Shown here piece after piece: positions 13,015-22,412 of a DNA stretch of 64,000 nucleotides. Position 1 is the stretch's first letter. Every line of letters starts with the position of its first letter. The notes below the pieces were generated by a model. That model searched no databases. It saw only the letters and a program-made list of their open reading frames with translations, and was not told the origin of the DNA. The position numbers were made by a program, and so were the translations under genes. Source of the DNA: Auanema rhodensis (lineage: Eukaryota; Nematoda; Chromadorea; Rhabditida; Rhabditidae); the NCBI GenBank assembly GCA_964057225.1, contig OZ059900.1, positions 10,302,501-10,366,500 of the forward strand, read 5' to 3'.

Positions 13015-14463
13015 ATGGGATTTTCTGAGGCAAAACTGAGATGGCCATATGTTGAAGAGCCAGTTTCTGATGTGGCTATCTATCTTGCAAAGTGTAAGAT
13101 GAGAACAGACAGATTAGAGAGAAAAAAATGTTATTTCGTTACAGTATGAAGAATACGAAATAAAGATGGGAGATGTTGAAAATGAGAAAATGTAAAAACT
13201 CAATTGACTAATGGCAAAAAGCCGTCCGATATATTCTAGGTCACGACTAGCAATTAGCGGATTATCTGCAGCTAGCGAGCTCTATGCAATGAGCGACAGA
13301 TTTTTCTATTCAATTCGTCAAAACTAGCAGTAGACTGATAATTACACTTGTCGTACATGTCTATGTCAATGTTTCATTTTATCCTTTCAGATTCAAGAAA
13401 ATGCTATAACGCTAAGGGTGAGCATACATTGCAATTGTCTTAGATCTTTCCGTCATTGAAAGCACTTACTGCTTCCTAGGTCCTGTATCCTAGTATTTTA
13501 AATTAGATTAGTTTACTCAAACTAGCCGCAAAATGCATTAATTATGTGAATGAGAATAGCGATTTGAGAGCAGCATTGTGAATTAATTTTGCCTACTATT
13601 ATATATTATGCGACCTTATGTTATTATAGGGTTTGCTCTTATTTCAAATAGTAATTGAATATTTTAACTTATATGAGAGTGTAGAAAAATTGATCAAAAA
13701 TATGAAAAACAGGGATTTCAAATTGTTTCAAAATTACTTGAAAGCTCATACTAAACAGGTGAGCGTTAAACAATGTGCCAACTTTAATAGCTGTGAAAAC
13801 TCAAGAAGGATACTACCTGAAGATTTTTACTATACGTCATAGTCTTTTGAGGTCTTTTTACCATTCATAAACTATGTCTAGTAGCTATTGTTCAAATGAG
13901 AAACATTTTAAACTACCAGTAAACAAAGCTTCGTAAAGCCTCATTGATCACCTTATTGCTAATGCTATTAATAGCATTTTGAAGTTAACGAAAATACAAA
14001 CTTATAAGTATGCAATGAAGCTGTTTATTCTTTCTGCTGAAATTGTAACGAAAATTTTTTTATAGATCACTCTGTTCAGGCGAATAAGAGCTTGAAAAAT
14101 CAGAACCAATTACAATTTCTAAGAATTGAATTTCAACAGGATTGCATAAGGTTAATGTAGTGGTGTGGATTAGGGATATATGATACATATATGTATATTC
14201 TACTTGGTTGCAATAAACATATTTCAACATCGAAATGACCTTAAGAGATTGATTATGATATTTCAAATTTCTTCTTAGAATCAAGAAAAGAAGACTTTTT
14301 TACATTTTTTTATAAAAAGTTTATCACTTCTGTTATTACATAAATATCCATATTAAGTAGGAGAATTCAACTTGTGCCTAAAATTTACATCTCAGAAGAT
14401 TTTTATTTCATTTTCATATCAGTTGATATTACTCTCGAAGTTCCTCGTCCACACGAAAGAGCG
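13015..14463 (+). other. Possible exons of an unrecognised gene
   Basis: Three segments have splice signals and compatible phase: 13391-13420 (after ttcag, before gtgagc; IQENAITLR), about 13630-13758 (after ttatag, before gtgagc; EYFNLYESVEKLIKNMKN and LFQNYLKAHTKQ), and 14421-14463 (LILLSKFLVHTKE). A further ATG-initiated stretch at 13015 reads MGFSEAKLRWPYVEEPVSDV. They sit just outside the left end of the large inverted repeat. No homology is recognised and no complete gene can be assembled. They may be remnants or one fast-evolving gene. Confidence 0.25.
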
Positions 14464-14730
14464 GTATATTTTCATTTCAAAATTGTTCAATAATATGATA
14501 TAAGATGTTAATCAATATAATATATTGTTGTTTTAATTAGATGAACTGTTCGCTCTATCAATACGCGGGAATATATTATATTTTAAATAAAAAATGCTCC
14601 GAATGTAATAATGTAATTCCAATTATTATTTTTTCTTATATAAATAGCTAGTTAGATACTTTTTTTTGATTTAATTATTTCAGTAATTTCAATTGCCTTT
14701 GTTTAACCAAGTTGCCCGTCGAAAATCAAA

Positions 14731-15298
14731 ATGGTAAGTAAACCTTGTTATGTTATTTCCAATTTATATTGTTGTAGAGTTTTGTTTATGAATGTTGTAG
14801 AGTTTTGTTTATGAAAAAAAGAGTCAAAGAGGCGATCAGAAAATGTTTGGCAGAGTAAAAGAAGAAGCGTGATGTCAACTGAAAACAGTAGTAACAAGGT
14901 TTAGATAATATCTCCTTTATGAATCTCTTGATCGTTTATAATAGAAAGCACTACAACACAACAACGGAACAGTTTCCGACGACGAAGAAATGAATAATCG
15001 TATGCTCTTTGATTTTGGTCTAATGACAGATGAAGCAAAGATGCATCGGAAAATTGAACAAGTTTTAATGAAAATTGAATTAGCTGAAGAGGAAAACTAT
15101 AGAAGAGAACAAGAGCATAAGAGTAACATGTTCAAAGAATATCAGAAGCTTCATTCCCTTATGACTCAACATCTTCGATTTCTTGCCAGTGAAATCGAAG
15201 TTTATTTCGATAACAACATGACAGTTCCAAAGCCATTGATGACGGAATATGAGGAGACTAGAAGGTATTTCAAAGAAATTATAGATAACAAGGATTAA
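14731..15298 (+). CDS. Family A small helical protein, left copy
   Basis: Two exons. The first ends exactly with the start codon (ATG at 14731-14733 followed by gtaagt), and the second runs from 14945 to the stop at 15298. The product is 118 aa: M then KALQHNNGTVSDDEEMNNRM, an acidic charged helical stretch (EQVLMKIELAEEENYRREQE), then EYQKLHSLMTQHLRFLASEI and the tail KPLMTEYEETRRYFKEI. There is no signal peptide or membrane segment; a coiled coil or helical bundle is likely. The tail resembles the end of the long gene at 36746-38769 (YRQLFSLMLDYLKFIREQ, IPDGMLEEFEANKKQY), which also has ATG as the last codon of exon 1. Function unknown. The second exon lies inside the inverted repeat; exon 1 lies just outside it. 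Confidence 0.65.
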
Positions 15299-16069
15299 AC
15301 ATAGTGAGTTGTAAACTGTATGCTATATTCTATTAAATTATGATTTTTTCCCTTTGTCTTGTAAATTATGTTATTTGTATTCAAATAACTTGATTGTATT
15401 CTGTGAATATGCTGTGATTTGTTGTTTTATTTTTAAATTAGAACTTGTTTAAGGTTATGATGACTGCAAGACTTTTCACAATTTTTCCAATTTGTGATGT
15501 TATAAAGAAAATAAAAATTTTATAAATGGTTAAAGCTTCTATATGTTTCACATACCATTATAGTTCATTTGAAATGAGAAATTTGGGCGTTTTCCTGAAA
15601 ATGTATTTTAGAGAGTTGTGGTGTACGGTATATTATACTTTTTTTTAAATATTTCCCTTCAAATGTTTCTCTTTATCTATATATTCATATGGAACTATAT
15701 ATTAAAAATATATTTGTATATAAGTTGATGAATAGGAGGGGAAGAGCACCACTACTAACATGAGTTCATGAAGATCACAGGTACTCGAAAAAAATATCTG
15801 AAAAAAATTTTTTTTTTGTGATTTTATATAAAAACTTTATAATTCTCATTATTATTATTATTATTATTATTATTTATATATATTTAATAATTTAAAGAAA
15901 GAAAAAACAAGAAATAAACCAATTGACCAAATCTTACCCCTCACGTAAGTCATTAATGACCGGTACACCCAAAATAGTCAAATCTGACACTTGTGGTCAA
16001 AAGAACGAGTGCACTCGTATGAAGTACGATACATAATCTCTATGTTTATGTTTCTGACGACGTTGCAGT
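15299..16069. other. Spacer between family A and U2
   Basis: Holds the family A 3' UTR, a homopolymer tract near 15810 and an ATT microsatellite at about 15849-15873. The last 100 bases before U2 presumably contain its proximal promoter element, but I cannot identify that element with certainty. The mirror is 28023-28793. Confidence 0.5.
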
Positions 16070-16255
16070 ATCGCTTCTCGGCCTTTTGGCTAAGATCAAA
16101 GTGTAGTAATCGTTCTTATCGAATTAACCTTCGATATGTGTTCCATTGGTTCACAATAAGGTTAACCGATTTTTGAGACCTGAGGTAGATGCTGGCTTGC
16201 TAGCTCCATCTCACGGGTCGACCCGCTCTTGCACTGCTGGCGGGAACGGCCCATC
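16070..16255 (+). ncRNA. U2: U2 spliceosomal snRNA, left copy
   Basis: Begins ATCGCTTCTCGGCCTTTTGG followed by CTAAGATCAAAGTGTAGTA, the conserved 5' stem I and branch-point pairing region of U2. The Sm site appears as GATTTTTGAG. The 3' part (CGACCCGCTCTTGCACTGCT then GGCGGGAACGGCCCATCCCC) matches the U2 terminal stem-loop bound by U2B''. Length is about 186 nt, as expected. Right after GUAGUA this copy reads AUCG where the usual sequence is UCUG, so it is either a lineage variant or a diverged copy. Open frames across it are shadows. Confidence 0.85.
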
Positions 16256-16265
16256 CCCTTTGGGG

Positions 16266-16357
16266 GAGAATAATCGTTCTTATCGAATTAACCTTCGATA
16301 TGTGTTCCATTGGTTCACAATAAGGTTAACGGATTATTTTTCCCCAAAGGGGAGAGT
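16266..16357 (+). repeat. Duplicated internal U2 fragment in an inverted-repeat hairpin
   Basis: About 67 bases (16270-16336) repeat U2 nucleotides from just after GUAGUA to before the Sm site (16106-16172), with one mismatch. The fragment is bracketed by inverted GATTATT-CCCCAAAGGGG segments (about 16254-16275 and 16335-16356), so the whole block can fold on itself. It cannot be a functional U2 because both ends are missing. The mirror copy lies at about 27735-27826. Confidence 0.75.
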
Positions 16358-16624
16358 TGTTACAGCGTCAGCATCTTATGCACTACTGATATCCCATTTT
16401 CGTATTGTAATCCAACCTCAACTGACTTGGAGACATAGGTAATAATGGGAAATTTATTTAATATATGGATTCATGTGATGATTTTCCATCATAATACGGT
16501 GAGTAATATTAAACTCCTGACAGAGTATTACCCAGATGTTCTATTTCTGCCAAAATTTGCTCACTTTCGGATGCCACGGTCAGCGAAGTTCACTATGATA
16601 ACCGCAAAACTAGCAATTTAATTC

Positions 16625-16743
16625 GCTTACGACCATACCACGTTGAAAGTACGCCATCCCGTCCGATCTGGCAAGTCAAGCAACGTTGGGCCCGGTTAGT
16701 ACTTGGATCGGAGACGGCTTGGGAATCCAGGGTGCCGTAAGCT
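16625..16743 (+). rRNA. 5S rRNA: 5S ribosomal RNA, left copy
   Basis: 119 nt from GCTTACGACCATACCACGTT to GGTGCCGTAAGCT, with conserved CCATCCCGTCCGATCTGGCA, AAGTCAAGCAACGTTGGGC and the internal control region TTAGTACTTGGATCGGAGAC. The ends pair (GCUUACG/CGUAAGC). A T-run follows directly, as in a Pol III terminator. Length equals that of nematode 5S. Confidence 0.92.
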
Positions 16744-17039
16744 TTTTCTTTTTGTCAGAAAAAAAGTTTCTGAAATTAGTTTCATAATCAGATATGCACG
16801 AATTCGATTAGTGAGATATGATCGTTTTAATGAACTAGATACAATTTTGAAGACTGAACCTGACTGGGATAATGGAATGAAAAAGCTGAATTCTACAATT
16901 GCAATGTTAGAAGAGCAGGCTATCCAAACACCGTTTATTCGTTTTATAGTTTTGGTCTAACTATTCGAAAGAAGTTTGGTTTTTCAATTCTTTAACCCTA
17001 CACAACAATCTGCCAAGTCAGGGATATCTTCAAAATGAA

Positions 17040-17185
17040 CAAGTAATCTGCCCCCCATGTGGCATACGGTGCACAACTATGTGAGGTCAACCTAATCGTT
17101 TAAGCAGAAAAATCAATTATAACGGGCCTCTCAAGACCCTATTATTCTAATTTTGAATCCTCACTATCTATTTAGTGAGGAAAAT
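17040..17185 (+). ncRNA. Candidate Sm-class small RNA, left outer copy
   Basis: An Sm-site-like AATTTTGAA (about 17150) is followed by a perfect hairpin TCCTCACT-ATCTATTT-AGTGAGGA (17159-17182). A stem GGGCCTCTCAAGACCC lies just before it, and a GTGAG|GTCAAC junction farther upstream. This order (5' part, stem-loop, Sm site, 3' stem-loop) is seen in SL RNAs and U4/U5-type snRNAs. I could not match the 5' part to any known RNA, so identity and 5' end are unknown. Confidence 0.3.
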
Positions 17186-17291
17186 GAAAAGAATCTGATT
17201 CAGATAAGTGATTCATTCCAACATGAATCTCAATATAGAAACCGTATTCTCTTTAGTTCCTTATTGATTTTTGCTCTGTCATATATTGTAT

Positions 17292-17384
17292 TTTAACATC
17301 AAATAGTATAACATCTTGGTGTAATGGTTGTATTCCAGGTTAGTTGATAAACTCTCCTTGGATCATATCCTCTCCAGGTAAGTT
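17292..17384 (-). ncRNA. U1 snRNA-like segment, left outer copy (probable pseudogene)
   Basis: On the minus strand it starts AACTTACCTGGAGAGG, matching the U1 5' end that pairs with 5' splice sites. Next comes ATGATCCAAGGAG where U1 has its 70K-binding loop, then CCATTACACCAAGATG resembling the U1A loop (CCAUUGCACUCCGGAUG), and a weak Sm-like CTATTTGATG. Stem II pairing is poor and stem III is absent. It is degraded or very divergent. Chance similarity is possible, but it lies beside U2 and 5S. Confidence 0.4.
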
Positions 17385-17404
17385 ACAAAAATAAAAATAT
17401 TCAC

Positions 17405-17406
<2 letters not shown>

Positions 17407-17440
<34 letters not shown>
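17407..17440. repeat. CT dinucleotide microsatellite
   Basis: Uninterrupted CT run. The mirror GA run is at about 26655-26688, and an interrupted copy is at 22031-22078. Confidence 0.95.
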
Positions 17441-17442
<2 letters not shown>

Positions 17443-17619
17443 ACCACACTCAATTGCAATATCTCCTTCCTACTTCATCATATATTCTCTCTATATATAC
17501 TGAATACCTTATATCAGCTTCACAATCCTTGATTCTGGTGTAAACAACGATTTCTTCCACTTTGCGGTTAATTATCATACTTATCACCTGATTGATGAGA
17601 ATTAAACAATATTAATATG

Positions 17620-17690
17620 AACATAGTAGTCTAGCGGTCTGAGCATTGGACTGCATTCTACACGGGCAAGTACAATCCCTTTCTGCGTTT
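17620..17690 (+). pseudogene. tRNA-Cys(GCA)-like relic, left copy
   Basis: GAGCATTGGACTGCATTC matches the D-arm/anticodon part of nematode tRNA-Cys (anticodon GCA in loop position). It is preceded by an A-box-like TAGTCTAGCGG and followed by a degraded B-box (CAAGTACAATCCC) and a T-run. The acceptor ends do not pair, so it is a relic or tRNA-derived repeat, not a working tRNA. Confidence 0.5.
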
Positions 17691-19371
17691 TTTAAGAAAA
17701 TCGATAGCATGTCGAGAATCCAAAAAACGCTCGGATGGATTTTAAATAAGAAAAAGTGTTAATTTTGGTATTTGAAAGCTGATATCTCTGTTCAAAGTCA
17801 ATATTTTTGAATTTTAATTGAGTCTTTCTGTAGTTATGAATCACTGCTTCTCGCTCACAAAATTTTCAAATACTTTCTCTTTTGGTTTGAGAGTTATAGC
17901 TTCATGAATATGAGATATGAAGCCTAAAGTTAGACTTTGAACAGCTCTATCTCCTCAACCATTAAGATTTTCAACAATTTTCTTTCGGATTCAGAATCTA
18001 CGTTATGAGATCTATCGAATAAGTTGTCAATATCGAAGTTTGAAACACTTTGAAATTTTGAAAATTAAAGAAATCAGCTAGTTTCAGGTTTGAGAAATAA
18101 AAATATTGCGTTTTCTAACTTTTAACTAGCTCAGACGATAGAGTTGAACATGCTGATTTCAAATTTAAAAATCCCAATTTTTAATTTTCACTTTGAAAGG
18201 AGTTATGAGACTTTAAAGTTGTTGACGATGAGCATTCAGAAGGATATATCTCCGTTCAGACGAATTTTCAGATGCTCGCAAGTATCAGGATCGTTTTCGA
18301 CGAGTTTGATTCACCTATGTGATAAATTTCGAAAGTTTTGCTCGAAATTTTTAGTTTTTGATAGGATGATCCCATTCCATGTACTCCCCCCTTACCTACT
18401 TTTTGACTGAAAATCGATCGATATCGATGAGCAGTCACCTTCGAAATTTCAGTAAATTATTCTTTTTTTCTGACATCTTAAGATCTCCGTTATTATCTTC
18501 TAATGTGGCATGTTAGTGAGAGGAAAAAGAATATATTTCTGAGGTTATACTACACTTTATTTATATTAGTAGCATAAGTCGTGTTCTAGCTAGTAGAAAA
18601 CCAACATTTCATTAATCTTCTATAAGTTTTATTTTTTTGTGATTAGTTCATAGAGACATAAAAACAAAGATAGATAAGGTGAACTATAATGAATAAACCT
18701 TAGATGAGATTGGCAGTTCTCTCCCACGTGCGATACAGGCCCAAATACCTTACGTTTCAAAAATCACTTAATCATTGTGAACACGAATGTCTGTTTGCAT
18801 AGAGCAATTAAATTAAAATTTCAAAAGAATTAGCGAAGGTCTTAGATATATTCAACTTTTATTAGCTGTAGTTATCACTTATATACTCATTTGTTATTAG
18901 CTGCAGTTTTAAACTGAAAATAAACAAAAGTTTTTTGTTGTTCAAACCGCTATTAAAGCAGAAACTAACAGTAGAGGTTTTAAAATAATTTGTTATTTCC
19001 AACATAAAATAATCTGTAACATGAAAATATCTATGCTAAACATATGTTTTGTAAAAAGATCAAATGAATAACTTTCCAACTCTATTTTCATGATAGGCTG
19101 TTAGTTATAATTCTTGCAGTTCTGGTCTGCCAACCTTATGCTTAGCTAAAGACACTCACTTGTCCAATTGATTACTACTAACACGGATAGTTCAAAATCT
19201 CAATTTTTTCATTTTTAAAGTTCCTAAAAATTGTTAATGAACAGTGCAGTTTAATACACATGACAAACAATTATGATTTTAATTCATAATAATTGAAATT
19301 TATTTTTTAATTTATTTTGAACTTACTTTCAGATCAGTCTGTTGTTTTCATATAACTCTTCTAATTTGTCC

Positions 19372-19570
19372 CGCATGGAAAAGCTTTGTCACCGTAATCA
19401 TGTTTGGCAATTCAAATTTTATCAGCCTAAATTATTTATGATAAGCAAACAAACTACGGTAAACACGATATAATATTGATTATTTTTATCTTTTTCTTTG
19501 TTTAATGGTTACTTACGACAACTGGCATACGGTATATACAGTATACAATCTCCCACTTCAGGTCATTGAT
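19372..19570 (+). promoter_or_regulatory. Conserved upstream block of family B, left copy
   Basis: Contains TTTGTCCCGCATGGA, then a CCGTAATCA box, TTTTATCAGCCTAAATT, GATAAGCAAACAAACTAC, and TACAGTATAC-like and ACTTCAGGTCATTG elements, in this order. The same order recurs upstream of both diverged B genes (31375-31590 and 35135-35350). It lies 15-210 bases before the start codon. A core promoter is the simplest reading. Confidence 0.6.
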
Positions 19571-19583
19571 TTGGTTTTCTAGA

Positions 19584-20488
19584 ATGCCTGGCACACGTAA
19601 GAAAAATAACATTGATCCAAACTGGAATTTTTCTGATTCTGAGGAGAGTTGTTTCATGCAGGAGGCTCCTGCATCCAAACTAAGAAAAGTGAATGTATCA
19701 CAAACGCATTATTGCACTCGCTCACGTTCGCGTTGTTCAAATATAAACCAATCAAAATCTTCAACACCCCATCATTCTTCACAAAACCGCACTGTAAAAT
19801 TTGATAAAGTTATCACAATAGTGAGTTTAATGAATAAAGTACTTCTTTCTATTATGACTGATTTTTAGATTGGAGAATCTAATATTATATTCAATTTTGA
19901 TAACCAAATTTCACATGTTGATAAAGACACAATTTTTCGGCACATTATCGTTCACAATCCTGAATTGGCTTCAAAACATCCTATTAGAGCACACATGGTT
20001 CCGAATTCAGTTTGTATGAATGTCGATAATAATGTATCTATGGATCAAGAGTTTTCCGAGCATAGACAAACGTCTTTGGAATGTCGGAAAATTAAACGTG
20101 CGCTGCGCGACATCTTGGAACAATGTTCTCAGTCTTCTTCTTGTTTCATCCAGTGTTTGGGCGAACGTTTAGCCAGAATTGATTATGAATTTTTACATCT
20201 AGTAAGTTGTTTAATGAATGATTCTCTATCTTAAGACATACTTATTTTCAGAACAGTGAGATAAGTAGTGATTCTGATGAAAATGATTTTGATATTGCTG
20301 AACATTTTCAAGTCGATGAAAAATCAAATGTTTTCAATGAGTACAAAGACATAGCAATGGAAAAGACAAAGGTCCCTGCATTCGGTATCTCCGAAAATGT
20401 TCGAGATTGTAATACGCTTGAGGGTGCTGTAGTTGTTGAAGAAGATGGAATCTTCGAAGTATATTGCGATTCCGTAGAGAAGTTATAA
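19584..20488 (+). CDS. Family B protein of unknown function, left copy
   Basis: Three exons in frame: 19584-19820, 19869-20201 and 20252-20488, giving 268 aa. The N-terminus MPGTRKKNNIDPNWNFSDSE is basic then acidic and resembles the paralogue at 30087-31192 (MPRTRKRNA, SDSEE). The middle has the Cys-rich helical stretch CRKIKRALRDILEQCSQSSS and RLARIDYEFLHL. It corresponds to SSRVISFWRKISMKLEE and SSRVVSSWRDICWKLDC in the paralogues. The C-terminus is acidic (SEISSDSDENDFDIAEHF). There is no signal peptide or membrane segment, so it is likely nuclear or cytosolic. The start codon follows an acceptor by one base (TAG|AATG), as in both paralogues, suggesting trans-splicing or a 5' UTR intron. 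No known domain recognised. Confidence 0.7.
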
Positions 20489-21662
20489 CTGTATTATTGA
20501 AGCTCTGTAAGATTTAGCAACATTGTGCCATATGTTTGTTGTTGTTGCTTTCTTTTTAAATAAATGTTATTAATATGCCATAGTTAGCTATGTGATATGA
20601 ACTCAGATATATATTCTAAGATTATCCTTGTTTCATCTTCCAATGTATTGTCAATCTCGTTTTGATGTCCAAAGGTATCACAAAGGAGAATATAATGAGA
20701 AACTAAGATTCCAAGTTTAAGAAGAGCAATCTTTACGTTGTTTCTTCTCTAAACCTTTAATTCGTTATAGTTGATATCATATAATTAACAAAAAAATTAG
20801 AAATTTTCAAAATATTTCTAGGATGATTGATGTTTTCAGTGAAAAAGTAGGTAAGGGGGGAGTACATGGAATGGGATCATCCTATCAAAAACTAAAAATT
20901 TCGAGCAAAACTTTCGAAATTTATCACATAGGTGAATCAAACTCGTCGAAAACGATCCTAATACTTGCGAGCATCTGAAAATTCGTCTGAACGGAGATAT
21001 ATCCTTCTGAATGCACATCGTCAACAACTTTAAAGTCTCATAACTCCTTTCAAAGTGAAAATTAAAAATCGGGATTTTTAAATTTGAAATCAGCATGTTC
21101 AACTCTATCGTATGAGCTAGTTAAAAGTTAGAAAGCGCAATATTTTTATTTTTCAAACCTGAAACTAGCTGATTTCTTTAATTTTCAAAATTTCAAAGTG
21201 TTTCAAACTTCGATATTGACAACTTATTCGATAGATCTCATAACGTAGATTCTGAATCCGAAAGAAAATTGTTGAAAATCTTAATGGTTGAGGAGATAGA
21301 GCTGTTCAAAGTCTAACTTTAGGCTTCATATCTCATATTCATGAAGCTATAACTCTCAAACCAAAAGAGAAAGTATTTGAAAATTCTGTGAAATAAATGC
21401 TGAATATGAAAGAGAGATCACGCGAATTCGATTAGTGAGATATGATCGCTTTAATGAACTAGATACAATTTTGAAGACTGAACCTGACTCGGCTAATGGA
21501 ATGAAAGAGCTGAATTCTAGAATTGCAATGTTAGAAGACCAGGCTATCCAAACACCGTTTATTCGTTTTATAGTTTTGGTCTAACTATTTGAAAAAAGTT
21601 TGGTTTTTCAATTCTTTAACCCTACACAACAATCTGCCAAGTCAGGGATATCTTCAAAATGA

Positions 21663-21806
21663 ACAAGTAATCTGCCCCCCATGTGGCATACGGTGCACAA
21701 CTATGTGAGGTCAACCTAATCGTTTGAACAGAAAAATTAATTATAACGGGCCTCTCAAGACCCTTTTATTCTAATTTTGAATCCTCACTATCTATTTAGT
21801 GAGGAA
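21663..21806 (+). ncRNA. Candidate Sm-class small RNA, left inner copy
   Basis: Direct-repeat copy of 17040-17185. The Sm-like site and the perfect 3' hairpin are conserved; a few changes lie in between (GTTTGAACAG for GTTTAAGCAG, CCTTTTATTC for CCTATTATTC). Confidence 0.3.
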
Positions 21807-21851
21807 AATAAGAAGAATCTGATTCAGATAAGTGATTCATTCCAACATGAA

Positions 21852-22223
21852 TCTCAATATAGAAACCGTATTCTCTTTAGTTCCTTATTGATTTTTGCTC
21901 TGTCATATATTGTATTTTAACATCAAATAGTATAACATCTTGGTGTAATGGTTGTATTCCAGGTTAGTTGATAAACTCTCCTTGGATCATATCCTCTCCA
22001 GGTAAGTTACAAAAATAAAAATATTCACAACTCTCTCTCTCTCTCTCTCTCTCCATCTCTCTCTATCTATCTCTCCCTCAAAACCACACTCAATTGCAAT
22101 ATGTCCTTCCAACTTCAGCATGTATTTCCTCTATATATACTGAATATATCAGCTTCACAGTCCTTGATTCTGGTGTATACAACGATTTCCTCCATTTTGC
22201 GGTTAATTATCGTACTTATCACG
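21852..22223. repeat. Spacer of the palindrome with third U1-like copy and CT tract
   Basis: Unpaired centre between the arms. It is a direct copy of the segment around 17230-17590, holding the U1-like segment and a CT microsatellite (about 22031-22078). It belongs to a longer direct repeat: 16798-17590 matches 21420-22222. Confidence 0.8.
21916..22008 (-). ncRNA. U1 snRNA-like segment, spacer copy
   Basis: Near-identical to 17292-17384; part of the direct repeat that forms the palindrome spacer. Confidence 0.4.
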
Positions 22224-22267
22224 TTCATGTTGGAATGAATCACTTATCTGAATCAGATTCTTTTCAT

Positions 22268-22412
22268 TTTCCTCACTAAATAGATAGTGAGGATTCAAAA
22301 TTAGAATAATAGGGTCTTGAGAGGCCCGTTATAATTGATTTTTCTGCTTAAACGATTAGGTTGACCTCACATAGTTGTGCACCGTATGCCACATGGGGGG
22401 CAGATTACTTGT
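22268..22412 (-). ncRNA. Candidate Sm-class small RNA, right inner copy
   Basis: Mirror copy in the right arm. It reads GTTTAAGCAG and CCTATTATTC like the outer copies, so it is not identical to its direct mirror partner at 21663-21806. Confidence 0.3.

Larger units (their letters stand above)
17857..21385 (+). mobile_element. Terminal-inverted-repeat cassette carrying a family B gene, left
   Basis: Two nearly identical inverted repeats of about 550 bp (17857-18412 and about 20830-21385) bound a 2.4-kb body with the family B gene. Both outer ends read TCACARAATTTTCAAATAC, and both inner ends stop agreeing after ACTTTTT(G/C)ACTGAAAA. No transposase is visible, so if this is a transposon it is non-autonomous. 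I could not see a clear target-site duplication. The whole cassette is repeated in mirror in the right arm. Confidence 0.55.
14904..21851. repeat. Left arm of 14.3-kb inverted repeat
   Basis: Pairs with 22224-29188 in reverse complement. Matched features sum to a constant: 14990 with 29102, 16703 with 27389, 19584 with 24491. The sum shifts from 44092 to 44075 because the right arm has about 17 extra bases in an A/T-rich tandem duplication near 26328-26350. By eye the arms differ at only a handful of sites. The outer boundary is where left TTTAGATAATATCTCC and right GGAGATATTATCTTATG stop agreeing. Confidence 0.92.

Noticed and set aside
16146-16960. Open frames across the U2 and 5S genes and their flanks
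   Set aside because: They overlap structural RNAs whose sequence is explained by the RNA; no separate coding signal.
17292-17384. Plus-strand reading of the U1-like segment as a tRNA-Glu-like gene (TTGGTGTAATGGTTGTATTC)
   Set aside because: It has an A-box-like stretch but no pairing acceptor or T arm; the minus-strand U1 resemblance is better, though still weak.
18144-18410. 88-codon open frame found four times in the palindrome
   Set aside because: It lies wholly in the 550-bp terminal inverted repeats, has no start context or domain and ends at the repeat edge; repeated non-coding sequence explains it.
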